The notes beneath the pieces were generated by a model that saw only the letters and a list, made by a program, of their open reading frames with translations, did not search any database and was not told where the DNA came from. A stretch of DNA of 64,000 nt. Source: Shewanella sp. UCD-KL12 (GTDB lineage: Bacteria > Pseudomonadota > Gammaproteobacteria > Enterobacterales > Shewanellaceae). The stretch's first letter is position 1. The number at the start of each line of letters is the position of its first letter. Position numbers and translations under genes: made by a program. The stretch lies in the NCBI RefSeq assembly GCF_001957125.1, contig NZ_MPHJ01000004.1, forward strand, positions 62,085 through 126,084, given 5' to 3'. This document shows positions 26,334-36,793 of this stretch, piece by piece.

Positions 26334-27659
26334 ATGAGCCTGATACAAAATAATGAAGAAGTAGAATTTAAGCCTCTTTCACAAGAGGAGCTATTGCTAA
26401 AAGAGCAGCTATATAATCAGCTCCTTAATGTGATGGACCTTTCATTAATAGAGACAATATCAAAAGACCAAGCTAAGCAACAGATCACTGATATTTGTGA
26501 AAAGTTAATTAATGATGTACATCTCCCAATAAACCTTACCGCTAGACAAAGGCTAATCAAGCTAATCATAGATGAAGTGCTGGGTTTAGGTCCACTTGAA
26601 ACATTACTTGCTGACCCTTCAGTTTCAGACATCTTAGTTAACTCATTTGATCGTGTCTATGTAGAGCGACGAGGTAAATTAGAGCCTGTTGCGATTAACT
26701 TTCATAACAACGCACACCTACTGAATATCATTGACCGAATCGTCTCTAGTGTTGGGCGACGTATTGATGAATCGTCCCCTATGGTTGATGCAAGGCTAGA
26801 GGATGGCTCTCGCGTTAATGCCATCATTCCGCCGCTTGCACTAGACGGCCCAGCTCTATCAATAAGACGTTTTGCTGTAGATAAGCTAAAAGCTGAACAA
26901 TTGATAAGTTATGGCTCAATCACCGCACCTATGGTTGAGCTACTGAAAGGCTCAGTGGCTGGCAAGCTTAACATTCTAGTATCAGGGGGAACCGGTAGTG
27001 GTAAGACGACATTACTTAATATGTTATCAGGATACATACCAAGTGATGAACGCATCGTGACGATTGAGGATTCTGCTGAACTACAATTACAGCAGCCTCA
27101 TACAGTAAGACTAGAGACTCGTCCTGCCAATATTGAGGGCAGAGGTGAAGTTAGTCAGCGTGAGCTAGTCAAGAACTGCTTGAGAATGAGGCCAGACAGA
27201 ATCGTTATCGGCGAGGTGCGAGGTGGTGAAGCATTAGATATGTTAACCGCAATGAATACCGGCCATGAAGGGTCCTTGACAACTTTACATGCTAACAGCG
27301 CAAGGGATGCATTAGGGCGCCTAGAGTACATGGTGTGTATGGCTGGTTTTGACATGCCAGTAAGTAATATTCGTACACAAATTGCCTCAGCTATTGATCT
27401 TGTTGTGCAACTTGAGCGACTCGAAGATGGGGGGAGACGTATTACCAGTATTCAAGAGATTAATGGGATGGAGGGTGAGATTATCACTATGTCAGAGATC
27501 TTTCATTTTGTCCGTGAAGGGCGCGATCAAAATGGTGACATAATTGGTAATTTTAATGCTACTGGCGTGATCCCTGGTTTTCATAGCAAGCTTAAGCAAC
27601 ATGGTATTGACCTTCCTTACGAACTGTTTAATAGCGGCGATCCATTTGCTGATTTTTAG
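26334..27659 (+). CDS. tadA: Tad secretion ATPase TadA/CpaF
   Basis: A type II/IV secretion superfamily hexameric ATPase of about 441 residues. Walker A SGGTGSGKTT is near residues 218-227, the Asp box and Walker B region is RPDRIVIGEVRGGEALDML near 286, and the His box TTLHANSARDAL near 320. It powers extension (and probably retraction) of the Flp pilus. I chose ATG 26334 with a GGGAAG just upstream, over a start at 26307 that would overlap tadZ. Confidence 0.94.
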   Translation: MSLIQNNEEVEFKPLSQEELLLKEQLYNQLLNVMDLSLIETISKDQAKQQITDICEKLINDVHLPINLTARQRLIKLIIDEVLGLGPLETLLADPSVSDILVNSFDRVYVERRGKLEPVAINFHNNAHLLNIIDRIVSSVGRRIDESSPMVDARLEDGSRVNAIIPPLALDGPALSIRRFAVDKLKAEQLISYGSITAPMVELLKGSVAGKLNILVSGGTGSGKTTLLNMLSGYIPSDERIVTIEDSAELQLQQPHTVRLETRPANIEGRGEVSQRELVKNCLRMRPDRIVIGEVRGGEALDMLTAMNTGHEGSLTTLHANSARDALGRLEYMVCMAGFDMPVSNIRTQIASAIDLVVQLERLEDGGRRITSIQEINGMEGEIITMSEIFHFVREGRDQNGDIIGNFNATGVIPGFHSKLKQHGIDLPYELFNSGDPFADF

Positions 27660-27670
27660 GGGCTACTGAC

Positions 27671-28648
27671 ATGTTTTCTAATGAAGTGATATTTCTTGGT
27701 TTGATCTTTTTAGCAGTGATTTTATTATCACAAGCTTTATTTCTACCCGTTTACAGCCCTCAAAGAGCGAATACTGCGCTAGTACGTAAAAGGTTAAAGC
27801 AGCTTTCAGAAAAGGCTGATGGTGAAGCATATGAAACCTCACTTCTCAGGAAAAGCCGCCTGCAAAAAGTGACTAAAATAGGAAGGACACTTGAACAAGT
27901 TGAGTTTATTGAGAACCTGAGTTATCGGTTAGAGTTAGCTGATTATAAAATGATGGGTCATCACTTTTTATTATTGACCCTTGTTACCGCCACAATCGTT
28001 GCCTTAATTACTTGGACCTTCCTAAAAGACCCTACTGTTACTTTTGTGCTATTTGCTATCACTGTTTTTCTATTTAATTTTAAACTTAATCGCGACACGA
28101 ACAAGAGAATGGATGAAATAGAGGGGAGTTTTCCAGATGCACTTGATGTCATTCGCCGGGCACTGCAGGCTGGATACTCTTTTTCAGATGCCATTAAACT
28201 TGCTACTGAAGAGCTTGATGGTGCAATAGCAAAAGAGTTTAAGTTGATGTTTGCCAATATAAACTACACTAAAGATACTAAACGAGCCTTACTTGGTTTC
28301 ATCGAGCGGGTACCGAGTATCTCTGCAATGGCGTTTGCCAGTGCAGTGATGGTGCAAAAGGAAACTGGGGGTAATCTTGCGGAAAATATAGGTAACCTTT
28401 CAAGAGTGATTCGTGAAAGATTTACCTTTAGGCGCAGAGTCAAAACATTATCTGCTGAGGGGCGGTTATCTGCCTGGATTTTGATTTTGCTACCCTTTGT
28501 ATTATTTGCAGTGATTTATATCCAGACGCCTGGTTATGTTGGTGAGTTAACAGGGACAGAAGCTGGGCAAAAGTTATTGATGTGGGGGGCCATAGGAATG
28601 ACAATTGGTGGCTGGTGGATCAGTAAGATAATTAAAATAGATATGTAA
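27671..28648 (+). CDS. tadB: Tad inner-membrane platform protein TadB
   Basis: A 325-residue protein with an N-terminal transmembrane helix, a pair of helices near residues 97-140, and a type II secretion F domain (GSFPDALDVIRRALQAGYSFSDAI near residue 153), with two more helices at the C terminus. It forms the platform with TadC and contacts TadA. It starts 11 bases after tadA and ends two bases before tadC. Confidence 0.92.
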   Translation: MFSNEVIFLGLIFLAVILLSQALFLPVYSPQRANTALVRKRLKQLSEKADGEAYETSLLRKSRLQKVTKIGRTLEQVEFIENLSYRLELADYKMMGHHFLLLTLVTATIVALITWTFLKDPTVTFVLFAITVFLFNFKLNRDTNKRMDEIEGSFPDALDVIRRALQAGYSFSDAIKLATEELDGAIAKEFKLMFANINYTKDTKRALLGFIERVPSISAMAFASAVMVQKETGGNLAENIGNLSRVIRERFTFRRRVKTLSAEGRLSAWILILLPFVLFAVIYIQTPGYVGELTGTEAGQKLLMWGAIGMTIGGWWISKIIKIDM

Positions 28649-28650
28649 CT

Positions 28651-29619
28651 ATGGATTATTTAATTGGATTATTTGGCTCGCTATTTGATGACCCTGAAAA
28701 TGTAAAGTGGGGGATTTATGGTATTGCTGCTATCGCTGGGATCACGTTTGCAATTGCTATCTCCTTTCTTATAAGCGGGATCTACTCACCATTAAGAAAA
28801 CGCTTAAAGCATATAAATAAAGAAAGTGAACCACTTTTTGATGCTCAAAATGATGTTAATTCGACGCTAGAACATGGGATAAGCCACTCACCTAAACGCT
28901 CTCCAATTAACTTATCAAATGATGAAACCCGAAAACTATTAATTCATGCAGGCCTTCATTCTGAAAATGCTCTATCAATTTTCAGCTCTATTCGATTGAT
29001 TTTAATACTATTAGGGGCTGGGTTATCCGTCATCGTGCTGACCTATTTCCCTGATCTGTCTACTATGATGACGGTTTATGTCATTGCATTCTTAATGGGC
29101 GGTGCATTCTTATTACCATCTATGATATTGCAAACATTAGCAAAGCGACGCATGAAGATGCTGAGACGAGGTTTTCCTGATGCTTTAGATCTATTAGTCG
29201 TTTGCTGTGAAGCTGGACTTGGCTTATTAGCAGCCATTCAAAGAGTATCGAATGAATTAGCGTTAAGTCACCCAAGCCTTGCTAGTGAACTCGAGCTCGT
29301 ATGTAGCAAGGTGAGGGCAGGTTTAACGGTTAAAGTGTCACTAGAGGAGTTTGTAGATAGGACAGGTTTAGAAGACATTAAAGGGTTAAATTCAGCTATC
29401 TCTCAAAGCATTCGTTTAGGCACAGGTATTGCTGAAACCTTAAGGGTTTTCTCAGATGAATATCGCAATAAACGTTTGCAGGAAGCTGAAGAGCAAGCGG
29501 CAAAGCTAGCAGTTAAAATGATTTTTCCTATGATGTGCTGTATCTGGCCTTCCTTTTTTATTGTCGCTGTAGGTCCTGCCGTACTCAAAGTCATGAAGGT
29601 ATGGGGACAGGCATTTTAG
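28651..29619 (+). CDS. tadC: Tad inner-membrane platform protein TadC
   Basis: A 322-residue paralogue of TadB with the same layout: helices near residues 20-42, 110-165 and 290-315, and the T2SF domain segment RGFPDALDLLVVCCEAGLGLLAAI near residue 174. It partners TadB in the inner membrane and is followed 32 bases later by tadD. Confidence 0.92.
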   Translation: MDYLIGLFGSLFDDPENVKWGIYGIAAIAGITFAIAISFLISGIYSPLRKRLKHINKESEPLFDAQNDVNSTLEHGISHSPKRSPINLSNDETRKLLIHAGLHSENALSIFSSIRLILILLGAGLSVIVLTYFPDLSTMMTVYVIAFLMGGAFLLPSMILQTLAKRRMKMLRRGFPDALDLLVVCCEAGLGLLAAIQRVSNELALSHPSLASELELVCSKVRAGLTVKVSLEEFVDRTGLEDIKGLNSAISQSIRLGTGIAETLRVFSDEYRNKRLQEAEEQAAKLAVKMIFPMMCCIWPSFFIVAVGPAVLKVMKVWGQAF

Positions 29620-29651
29620 TCTCACTTGATAAACGGATCTGGAGAGCGTAG

Positions 29652-30689
29652 ATGAGCACAAACAAGAGATATGAAGTTGTAAAACACAGCCGTATGCTTT
29701 TTACCACAGCTTGCCTCTCTATGGTTATATTTATGCAAGGTTGCGGCTCTACTCAAGATGAAGAGCTCGCGGCAGTCGAAAACACGCCTCCTTCACGCCA
29801 AGATCTGTATGATGGTAACACTGCAGTGTCAGTCGCTGCTGCTAATCCACCAAAAGATGAAGCTGATGCATTAGCAAGAGCCAGTCATGAAGAGAAATCT
29901 GGAAATTTAGATCAAGCATTATATCTCTATGTTCAGGCACTGGACTTTAATGATCAAAATGCTGAAACACTGTATAACATTGCAAGAATACACAGCATCA
30001 AAGGTAATATTCAATTAGCTTATCTAACTTACAATGAAGCGCTAGTGGTCGACCCGAATATGTTAATGTCACATGCGGGCTTAGGGCTAATTAATATGGA
30101 TAAGCGCCAGCATACACAAGCAAGAATACATTTGATGAAGGCTGTCGAGCTAGATCAAAAACGCCTTGAAGTCGATGGCAATAGTATGATGTCCAATGGT
30201 TTCTACCCATTAGATAAGGAGTCACCAGTAAGAATATATAATGCTATCGCTATCTTAGAGGATATGGACAATAACCATCAGATAGCGAGAGACTATTATC
30301 AATTAGCATTACAAAGAGAGCCGCGTTCAGCGCTTATCACCACTAATCTTGGTTATTCCTATTACCTTACTGGCAACTTTACGCTTGCTGAGAAATACCT
30401 TAAAAAGGCAGTAAAAGAAGACCCGAATTTTGATCGAGGCTGGACAAATTTAGGCTTAGTTTATGTAAGAAAAGGCCTCTATGGACGTGCATTAACAACT
30501 TTTGAGCATACTATGGAGCCTGCCGATGCGTTAAATGATCTCGGTTATTTTTTGATGTTAGAGGGGCAATACCAACAAGCTATCGACTTGTTTCAAAGAG
30601 CTATAGATAGCTCGCCAAGCTATTTCGAGCAGGCACAAAAAAATCTCAAACGCGCCTCGATGGAACTACGAAGCCAGCAGCGACGTTAG
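29652..30689 (+). CDS. tadD: TPR lipoprotein TadD
   Basis: A 345-residue precursor with a lipobox (FMQGC, Cys31) and about five tetratricopeptide repeats between residues 70 and 340 (for example LYNIARIHSIKGNIQLAYLTYNEAL). TadD is needed for pilus biogenesis, probably as an assembly or pilotin-type factor for the secretin. GGAG lies seven bases before the ATG. It closes the tad operon, followed by a bidirectional terminator. Confidence 0.88.
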   Translation: MSTNKRYEVVKHSRMLFTTACLSMVIFMQGCGSTQDEELAAVENTPPSRQDLYDGNTAVSVAAANPPKDEADALARASHEEKSGNLDQALYLYVQALDFNDQNAETLYNIARIHSIKGNIQLAYLTYNEALVVDPNMLMSHAGLGLINMDKRQHTQARIHLMKAVELDQKRLEVDGNSMMSNGFYPLDKESPVRIYNAIAILEDMDNNHQIARDYYQLALQREPRSALITTNLGYSYYLTGNFTLAEKYLKKAVKEDPNFDRGWTNLGLVYVRKGLYGRALTTFEHTMEPADALNDLGYFLMLEGQYQQAIDLFQRAIDSSPSYFEQAQKNLKRASMELRSQQRR

Positions 30690-30727
30690 CAAGTTTGCTT
30701 TGCTTGAGTCATAAATTTACTCCATAA

Positions 30728-30750
30728 AAAAACGCCCAAAGGGCGTTTTT
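30728..30750. terminator. Bidirectional intrinsic terminator between tadD and asnS
   Basis: Perfect inverted repeat AAAAACGCCC / GGGCGTTTTT with a three-base loop, giving a T run on both strands. It lies between two convergent genes. Confidence 0.92.
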
Positions 30751-30792
30751 ATTTAGATGTAAACGCGAGCTTAAATTAGCTCAACTCTACCC

Positions 30793-32193
30793 TTAGAAGC
30801 TCGCAGACTTTGGTGCTCTTGGGAATGGGATCACATCGCGAATGTTAGCCACACCCGTTACATATGAAACAAGGCGTTCAAAGCCGAGTCCAAATCCTGA
30901 ATGAGGCACTGTGCCATAGCGACGCAGATCACGGTACCACCAGTAATCCTCTTTACTTAGGTTCATCTCTTCAAGACGCGCATCAAGTACATCTAGACGC
31001 TCTTCACGCTGTGCACCACCGATGATTTCACCAATGCCTGGTGCTAGTACGTCCATTGCAGCGACGGTTTTACCATCTTCATTGAGGCGCATATAGAAAG
31101 CTTTAATATCTTTCGGGTAGTTCTTAACGACAACAGGTGCTTTGAAGTGTTCTTCTGCAAGATATCTCTCATGCTCTGATTGTAGATCGATACCCCACTC
31201 GACATCATACTCAAACTTCTTACCACAGTTCTTTAAGATCTCAACGGCATCAGTGTAATCAACTTGAGCGAAGTCACTGGTGACAAAAGATTCAAGACGG
31301 TCAATGACGGTTTTATCTACGCGTTGAGCGAAGAACTCAAGATCATCACGACGCTCTTCAAGTACCGCTTTGAAGCAGAACTTAAGCATCTGCTCAGCAA
31401 GACCAGCAACATCATCTAGATCGGCGAAAGCAACTTCTGGCTCAACCATCCAAAACTCAGCCAAGTGACGGCTAGTGTTTGAGTTTTCTGCACGGAATGT
31501 CGGGCCAAAGGTATACACTTTTGACAATGCACTCGCATAGGTCTCTGCGTTAAGCTGACCTGATACGGTAAGGAAAGATTCTTTACCGAAAAAGTCTTCA
31601 TTATAATCAACTTTACCTTCATCTGTGCGAGGTAAGTTTTCCATATCAAGTGTCGATACACGGAACATCTCACCAGCACCTTCACAATCAGAAGCGGTGA
31701 TTAGTGGCGTCGATACCCAGATAAAGCCTTGCTCGTGGTAGAAACGATGAATGGCTTGAGACAGACTATTGCGCACTCGAGCGACTGCACCAATGATATT
31801 GGTACGAGGGCGCAGGTGAGCTAGCTCGCGCAAATGCTCTATTGAGTGACGTTTAGCTGCCATTGGGTATGTATCAGGATCATCAACCATACCAGCAACT
31901 TCAACATCAGTAACTTGAAGCTCGAATGACTGGCCCTTTCCTGGAGATTCAACAACTTCACCTGTCATAACAACAGAACAGCCAGCAGTAAGCTTTAATA
32001 TTTCGTTATTATAATTTTCTAAGTTATTTGGCACTACACCCTGAATAGGGTCAAAACAGGAACCATCATAAACGGCAAGAAAAGAGATCCCAGCCTTGGA
32101 ATCTCGACGAGATCTTACCCAACCTCGAACGGTAACTTGCGAACCGATCGCAAACTCACCTTTAAATACAGAAGCTACAGATGTAATGCTCAT
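30793..32193 (-). CDS. asnS: Asparaginyl-tRNA synthetase
   Basis: A 466-residue class IIb aminoacyl-tRNA synthetase, the same length as the E. coli enzyme. An OB-fold anticodon-binding domain covers about residues 1-110 ([16 protein letters not shown]), followed by the class II core with motif 2 around [21 protein letters not shown] near residue 218 and motif 3 [15 protein letters not shown] near residue 440. The motif-2 and motif-3 wording is that of AsnS, not AspS. It is a monocistronic minus-strand gene. Confidence 0.96.
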   Translation of the reverse strand: MSITSVASVFKGEFAIGSQVTVRGWVRSRRDSKAGISFLAVYDGSCFDPIQGVVPNNLENYNNEILKLTAGCSVVMTGEVVESPGKGQSFELQVTDVEVAGMVDDPDTYPMAAKRHSIEHLRELAHLRPRTNIIGAVARVRNSLSQAIHRFYHEQGFIWVSTPLITASDCEGAGEMFRVSTLDMENLPRTDEGKVDYNEDFFGKESFLTVSGQLNAETYASALSKVYTFGPTFRAENSNTSRHLAEFWMVEPEVAFADLDDVAGLAEQMLKFCFKAVLEERRDDLEFFAQRVDKTVIDRLESFVTSDFAQVDYTDAVEILKNCGKKFEYDVEWGIDLQSEHERYLAEEHFKAPVVVKNYPKDIKAFYMRLNEDGKTVAAMDVLAPGIGEIIGGAQREERLDVLDARLEEMNLSKEDYWWYRDLRRYGTVPHSGFGLGFERLVSYVTGVANIRDVIPFPRAPKSASF

Positions 32194-32562
32194 TGTTGCT
32201 TAGTTCTCCAACGAAACGTTTTATAAAAAATCGGACGTTTATATTACCTTGCTGGCAGCTTTTCTCAAGTATCAATAACGGATAAACCCATTAATCTGGC
32301 TGTTTTATTAGCTTATTTGTACATTTAACAGAAAAGACTATCTTCAAGTCAGCCTGTGCTTATGATTGACTGTATGAGAAAGGCACAAATAGCACAGAAC
32401 AGATGAATCTTAAGTAGTAACCAGTTTCTATAAAACGAGCTTATAAGATGAGATGCGATAGGAAAGGACATTAGCCGTTTAATCCTTGATTGGCAGGTAT
32501 AAAGCATAATTGTTATGATTAAAACATGAGCTATAAGGTTATCTATGTTTTAGGAGCATGCC
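32194..32562. other. Intergenic region with divergent promoters
   Basis: About 370 bases between asnS (leftward) and a small membrane protein gene (rightward). TAGGAG precedes the latter's ATG. I see no RNA gene, operator palindrome or terminator. Confidence 0.4.
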
Positions 32563-32898
32563 ATGAAGAAAATTACTCTTTTTCAGCGTTTTTTGGCATT
32601 TCTTTCGATTACTGGTTGGGCATTAGCCATCTATGCATTATTGGTGTTTGATAAAGCAAGACCAGACAGAGCGGTTGGTTACTATTTGAGTAAAGGCGCA
32701 TCGGTAAGGTTAGAGTGGGACCCAATGCGTACGCTGCAACTAGAACATATTATCTGGTGGTGTGCTGCAATCAGTTTTATCAGCTTGGGTTTTAATTACT
32801 ACTTTGCTCACCATAGTAAGATGGGTTATTGGTTTAATATACCTTTGTTGCTGTTGAGTTCATTAGCTGCAGGGCTATACCTACGCTTTTGGGTTTAG
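32563..32898 (+). CDS. Small three-helix membrane protein
   Basis: A 111-residue protein with hydrophobic helices at about residues 8-28, 53-75 and 88-110, separated by the charged segment ARPDRAVGYYLSKGASVRLEWDP. I do not recognise a named family, though similar small membrane proteins look common in this group of bacteria. TAGGAG before the ATG supports the start. It converges on the Nudix gene with a five-base gap. Confidence 0.7.
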   Translation: MKKITLFQRFLAFLSITGWALAIYALLVFDKARPDRAVGYYLSKGASVRLEWDPMRTLQLEHIIWWCAAISFISLGFNYYFAHHSKMGYWFNIPLLLLSSLAAGLYLRFWV

Positions 32899-32903
32899 CG
32901 TTT

Positions 32904-33491
32904 TTATTGCAAGTGTATACATAGCCTATTGAGTATTGCTGCCGTAGCCCCCCATATTAGGTGTTCACGGTAGCGAATGAAATATACGCAATGGCGTTTT
33001 CCATGTCGATGATATACATGTTTTTGTCTGTGTTTGTTCTGAATTAAAAATGAAAGAGGTACAGTGAAAAGCTCTTCAACTTCACCTGGATCCAGTATCG
33101 GATTGAATTGCTCTTTGATGAGTCCTATCACTGGCGTAATTTCAAACCCCGTAAAGGTTTGTTGCACTGGGTATTGACCAATAACTTCTACATTGTCTGG
33201 CGATAATGCAATCTCTTCATCTGCTTCTCTAAGCGCTGTCTCAACCAGCGACTTATCATCTTGTTCAAACTTCCCCCCCGGAAAGCTAATTTGTCCAGGG
33301 TGAGAACGTAGATGATTTGGACGCTTGGTCAGTAATATATGAATTTCACCATCGAATTTAGTCAGTGCGATAAGCACAGCTGCTTGTCGAAGCGGTGAGC
33401 TGATATTTAGTGATGGATCAGAGGGTAACTGAAGAAGGCTATAGCGGGTCTTAAAGTCTGTAAGTTGCATGTTCAAAGCAATATGTGCCAT
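32904..33491 (-). CDS. nudL: CoA pyrophosphatase-type Nudix hydrolase
   Basis: A protein of about 195 residues. The Nudix box is GGKFEQDDKSLVETALREADEE (about residues 71-92), directly preceded by LLTKRPNHLRSHPGQISFP, the extra signature of the CoA-hydrolysing YeaB/NudL branch. It should cleave CoA or acyl-CoA to 3',5'-ADP and phosphopantetheine. I chose the ATG at 33491, four bases after AGAGG; a GTG at 33509 would add six residues. It is probably co-transcribed downstream of pabB, whose stop lies 36 bases upstream. Confidence 0.88.
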   Translation of the reverse strand: MAHIALNMQLTDFKTRYSLLQLPSDPSLNISSPLRQAAVLIALTKFDGEIHILLTKRPNHLRSHPGQISFPGGKFEQDDKSLVETALREADEEIALSPDNVEVIGQYPVQQTFTGFEITPVIGLIKEQFNPILDPGEVEELFTVPLSFLIQNKHRQKHVYHRHGKRHCVYFIRYREHLIWGATAAILNRLCIHLQ

Positions 33492-33527
33492 ATAACCTCT
33501 TTTATTCACTCTTCAGTCAAGCCGGTA

Positions 33528-34922
33528 TTAGGTTTGCAGGACTGGCAAAATCTTACTTACCTTATCATAGCTCTCTTGGTACTCATTCTCTGCGGTCGAG
33601 TCGGCAACGATTCCTCCTCCGGCCCAGCAATGGATTTGGTTATTTTTAGCAATTAAGGTTCTAATCGTAATACTTGAGTCCATTTGACCATCTTGACTGA
33701 TATAACCGATAGAACCACAGTAAAGCGATCTTCTTGAAGGTTCAAGCTCTTCGATAATTTCCATCGCTCTAATTTTGGGAGCACCAGTGATAGACCCACC
33801 AGGAAAAGCGGCTTTCAGAAGATCCGTTGCTTGGTAATTTGTAGATAATTTAGCGGTTACTGTACTCACTAAGTGATGAACAGCTGGAAAGCTTTCTATC
33901 TCAAACAGGTGTGGAACAGACACTGAACCTGGCTCTGCAACCTTACCTAAGTCGTTGCGAAGCAGATCAACAATCATCAGGTTTTCTGCTCTATCTTTAG
34001 TTGATGCCTGTAGTTTAAGTGCTGACGACTTATCATCTTTCAGATTTGCATGCCTTGGACTGGTCCCTTTAATTGGCTTAGTTTGAATCTCTTTACCTTT
34101 TAACTGAATAAATCGCTCTGGAGAGATAGAAAGTACAGTCGCTTGTGGAACCCGTATAAAGGCAGAAAATGGGGCTTTATTGGTATCACGAAGAGCGAGG
34201 TAGGCTTGCCACTCATTGCCATGATAATCAGCACTAAATCTCTGCGTTAAATTTATCTGATAACAGTCACCGCTGTGCAGATACTCTTGGATATGATTAA
34301 ACTTTTCAATGTATTCATTTTTAGTGATTTGAGGTTGCCATTCACTGTCAAGTTTAAAGGGGGTTTCTTGTATTGAACTGGATAATTGCTCCTTTAACCA
34401 CTCGAGTGCTTTTTTAGCATCTGATTCTGAACCATAGTGCACAAGGTTCCACTCACCCGTTTTATAGTCAAATATCACTGCCCATCGATATAAACCAACA
34501 TGCATATCAGCAAGTTGAATATCATCTTGTGCAATCACTGGAAGCGTTTCAATATGTCGACCTAAGTCATAATTGAAGCAACCAATAGCGCCGCCTGAGA
34601 AAGGTAAGGGCGACTGTTTTTTTTCAGGGAAATAATGAGCAATTTGTTGCTTAATGATATCCAAAGGGTTGAGACTGCTAGTGGTCGACTCATAAATTCC
34701 CTCTTTTGATAAGGTCTCGATTTTAGTTTCAAGGCCCGATGTAACGAGTGTTACGATAGGGTCAACACAGATAATATCAAATCGGCTGTCGCAATGATTG
34801 GCATTAGCAGAATCGAGCAATATAGACCAAGGCATATTGGCTAAGTGAGAAAACAGTTCTGTGGTCGTTAAATTACTGTCTAGACGCAGTATTGAAACAG
34901 CTTGAGGCGCCGAAAAGCTCAT
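33528..34922 (-). CDS. pabB: Aminodeoxychorismate synthase component I
   Basis: A 464-residue chorismate-binding enzyme that uses ammonia from PabA to make 4-amino-4-deoxychorismate in folate synthesis. The PIKGT motif (near residue 275, with the catalytic Lys of PabB), DLLRNDLGKVAEPGSV, FPGGSITGAPKIRAMEII and GSIGYISQDGQMDSSITIRT are all present. The PIKGT context favours PabB over TrpE, where an Ala replaces that Lys. No pabA or pabC lies nearby. It is operonic with nudL. Confidence 0.93.
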   Translation of the reverse strand: MSFSAPQAVSILRLDSNLTTTELFSHLANMPWSILLDSANANHCDSRFDIICVDPIVTLVTSGLETKIETLSKEGIYESTTSSLNPLDIIKQQIAHYFPEKKQSPLPFSGGAIGCFNYDLGRHIETLPVIAQDDIQLADMHVGLYRWAVIFDYKTGEWNLVHYGSESDAKKALEWLKEQLSSSIQETPFKLDSEWQPQITKNEYIEKFNHIQEYLHSGDCYQINLTQRFSADYHGNEWQAYLALRDTNKAPFSAFIRVPQATVLSISPERFIQLKGKEIQTKPIKGTSPRHANLKDDKSSALKLQASTKDRAENLMIVDLLRNDLGKVAEPGSVSVPHLFEIESFPAVHHLVSTVTAKLSTNYQATDLLKAAFPGGSITGAPKIRAMEIIEELEPSRRSLYCGSIGYISQDGQMDSSITIRTLIAKNNQIHCWAGGGIVADSTAENEYQESYDKVSKILPVLQT

Positions 34923-35062
34923 CGATTAACCTTATCTAAAATGTGATATAGCCCTAAAAGTCGCGAAAGAGTATCATATCTATAAGCTAGCATTAATAAA
35001 AACAGATGCGCCGACCTGAATTGGCGGAAAAGTATCCTAATGTCACTAAAAAGGAAGCGATT

Positions 35063-36577
35063 GTGAGCAAAGAAGTTGTTATCAAACAAGCTGATCTCAT
35101 CGAGAGTGTAGCCGATTCCCTACAATACATCTCTTATTATCATCCTAAGGATTTCGTCGATGCGATGACGCAAGCCTATGAGCGAGAGGAAAGTGCTGCA
35201 GCAAAAGATGCTATTGCACAAATATTGATTAACTCACGCATGTCGGCTGAAGGCAAGCGACCGCTTTGCCAAGATACTGGCATTGTAACTTGCTTTGTCA
35301 AAGTTGGTATGGCTGTTAAGTGGGATAAAACTGACATGACAGTCCAGCAAATGGTTGATGAAGGGGTAAGACAAGCTTATCTAAACCCTGATAACCCACT
35401 ACGTGCATCTATTGTCGCTGACCCTGCTGGTAGCCGTAAAAATACCCGAGACAATACGCCGTCAGTAGTACATATAGACATGGTACCTGGCAATCATGTT
35501 GAAGTGGCGATTGCAGCTAAAGGTGGTGGGTCTGAGAATAAATCTAAGATGGCAATGCTTAATCCTTCAGATGATATCGCTGCCTGGGTTGAAAGAACGT
35601 TACCGACAATGGGAGCGGGTTGGTGTCCCCCTGGTATGCTTGGCATAGGTATCGGTGGTACAGCTGAAAAAGCCGCTGTACTTGCCAAAGAGTCATTAAT
35701 GGATCCAGCTAATATCCATGAATTACAAGAAAAAGGCGCAGAAACTGCCGAAGAGAAACTTCGTCTTGATATTTTTGAGCGTTCAAATAATTTAGGCATA
35801 GGTGCACAAGGCTTAGGCGGTTTAACCACAGTGCTTGATGTGAAAATTAAGTCTGTGCCTACGCATGCGGCATCAAAGCCCGTTGTCATGATCCCTAACT
35901 GCGCCGCGACTCGCCACGTTCACTTTCATCTAGATGGTACAGGCCCTGCACAGTTAACGCCTCCTTCGCTTGAGGATTGGCCTGTGATCACTCGTGAAGC
36001 AGGTGAGAATACCCATAGAGTCAACCTAGATAATGTGACTCAAGAAGAGATTGAAAAGTGGAAGAGTGGCGATACCTTGCTGCTGAACGGTAAAATGTTA
36101 ACTGGTCGAGATGCAGCTCATAAACGCATTCAAACCTTGATTGAAAGCGGTGAAGGTCTACCAGAAGGCGTCGATTTTACCGGTAAGTTTATCTATTACG
36201 TGGGTCCGGTCGATCCTGTTGGTAATGAAGTTGTAGGACCAGCAGGCCCTACAACTGCGACTCGCATGGACAAGTTTACCGATCTAATGCTAGAGAAAAC
36301 CGGCTTAATGGGCATGATTGGCAAAGCTGAACGAGGTCCTGCGACAGTCGCTTCTATTAAAAAGCATAAAGCGGTTTATCTAATGGCCGTTGGCGGCGCG
36401 GCATACTTAGTTTCAAAAGCGATTAAAAAATCACGTGTTGTTGCTTTCGAAGATTTAGGTATGGAGGCTATCTATGAGTTTGATGTTAAAGATATGCCAG
36501 TGACTGTTGCTGTCGATTCTGAAGGCGTTAATGCCCATGAAACAGGCCCAGCAATCTGGAAAGTTGACGTTAAGTAA
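35063..36577 (+). CDS. fumA: Class I fumarate hydratase (iron-sulfur)
   Basis: Single-chain, oxygen-sensitive fumarase of about 504 residues, fusing the alpha and beta parts of class I. Candidate 4Fe-4S ligands are Cys69 in LCQDTG, Cys188 in GWCPPGMLG and Cys280 in PNCAATRH, spaced much as in E. coli FumA. I chose GTG 35063, which follows AAAAGGAAG with good spacing; ATG 35006 would add 19 residues lacking family similarity and has no clear ribosome binding site. It functions in the TCA cycle. A strong terminator follows. Confidence 0.92.
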   Translation: MSKEVVIKQADLIESVADSLQYISYYHPKDFVDAMTQAYEREESAAAKDAIAQILINSRMSAEGKRPLCQDTGIVTCFVKVGMAVKWDKTDMTVQQMVDEGVRQAYLNPDNPLRASIVADPAGSRKNTRDNTPSVVHIDMVPGNHVEVAIAAKGGGSENKSKMAMLNPSDDIAAWVERTLPTMGAGWCPPGMLGIGIGGTAEKAAVLAKESLMDPANIHELQEKGAETAEEKLRLDIFERSNNLGIGAQGLGGLTTVLDVKIKSVPTHAASKPVVMIPNCAATRHVHFHLDGTGPAQLTPPSLEDWPVITREAGENTHRVNLDNVTQEEIEKWKSGDTLLLNGKMLTGRDAAHKRIQTLIESGEGLPEGVDFTGKFIYYVGPVDPVGNEVVGPAGPTTATRMDKFTDLMLEKTGLMGMIGKAERGPATVASIKKHKAVYLMAVGGAAYLVSKAIKKSRVVAFEDLGMEAIYEFDVKDMPVTVAVDSEGVNAHETGPAIWKVDVK

Positions 36578-36604
36578 ATGCTTAAATATTGAGTCATAGT
36601 AAAG

Positions 36605-36639
36605 TTTGGCTTAGGTAACTTGCTTAAGCCAAATTTTTT
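36605..36639 (+). terminator. Intrinsic terminator after fumarase
   Basis: Stem TTTGGCTTA / TAAGCCAAA with an 11-base loop, followed by six T residues, 28 bases after the stop codon. Confidence 0.88.
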
Positions 36640-36793
36640 GGATAGTGTTCGCATATTCGGGTCTATACATTCATTAGGCTCAGGCTTGCATGGATGCACT
36701 GACTACAATCATTCAAACTTTAACGTATCACCAAGCTGTAGGTTGCAAAGTGATGTTAAGGTAGGTTTGAAATCTAAAAAGATGATAATAACA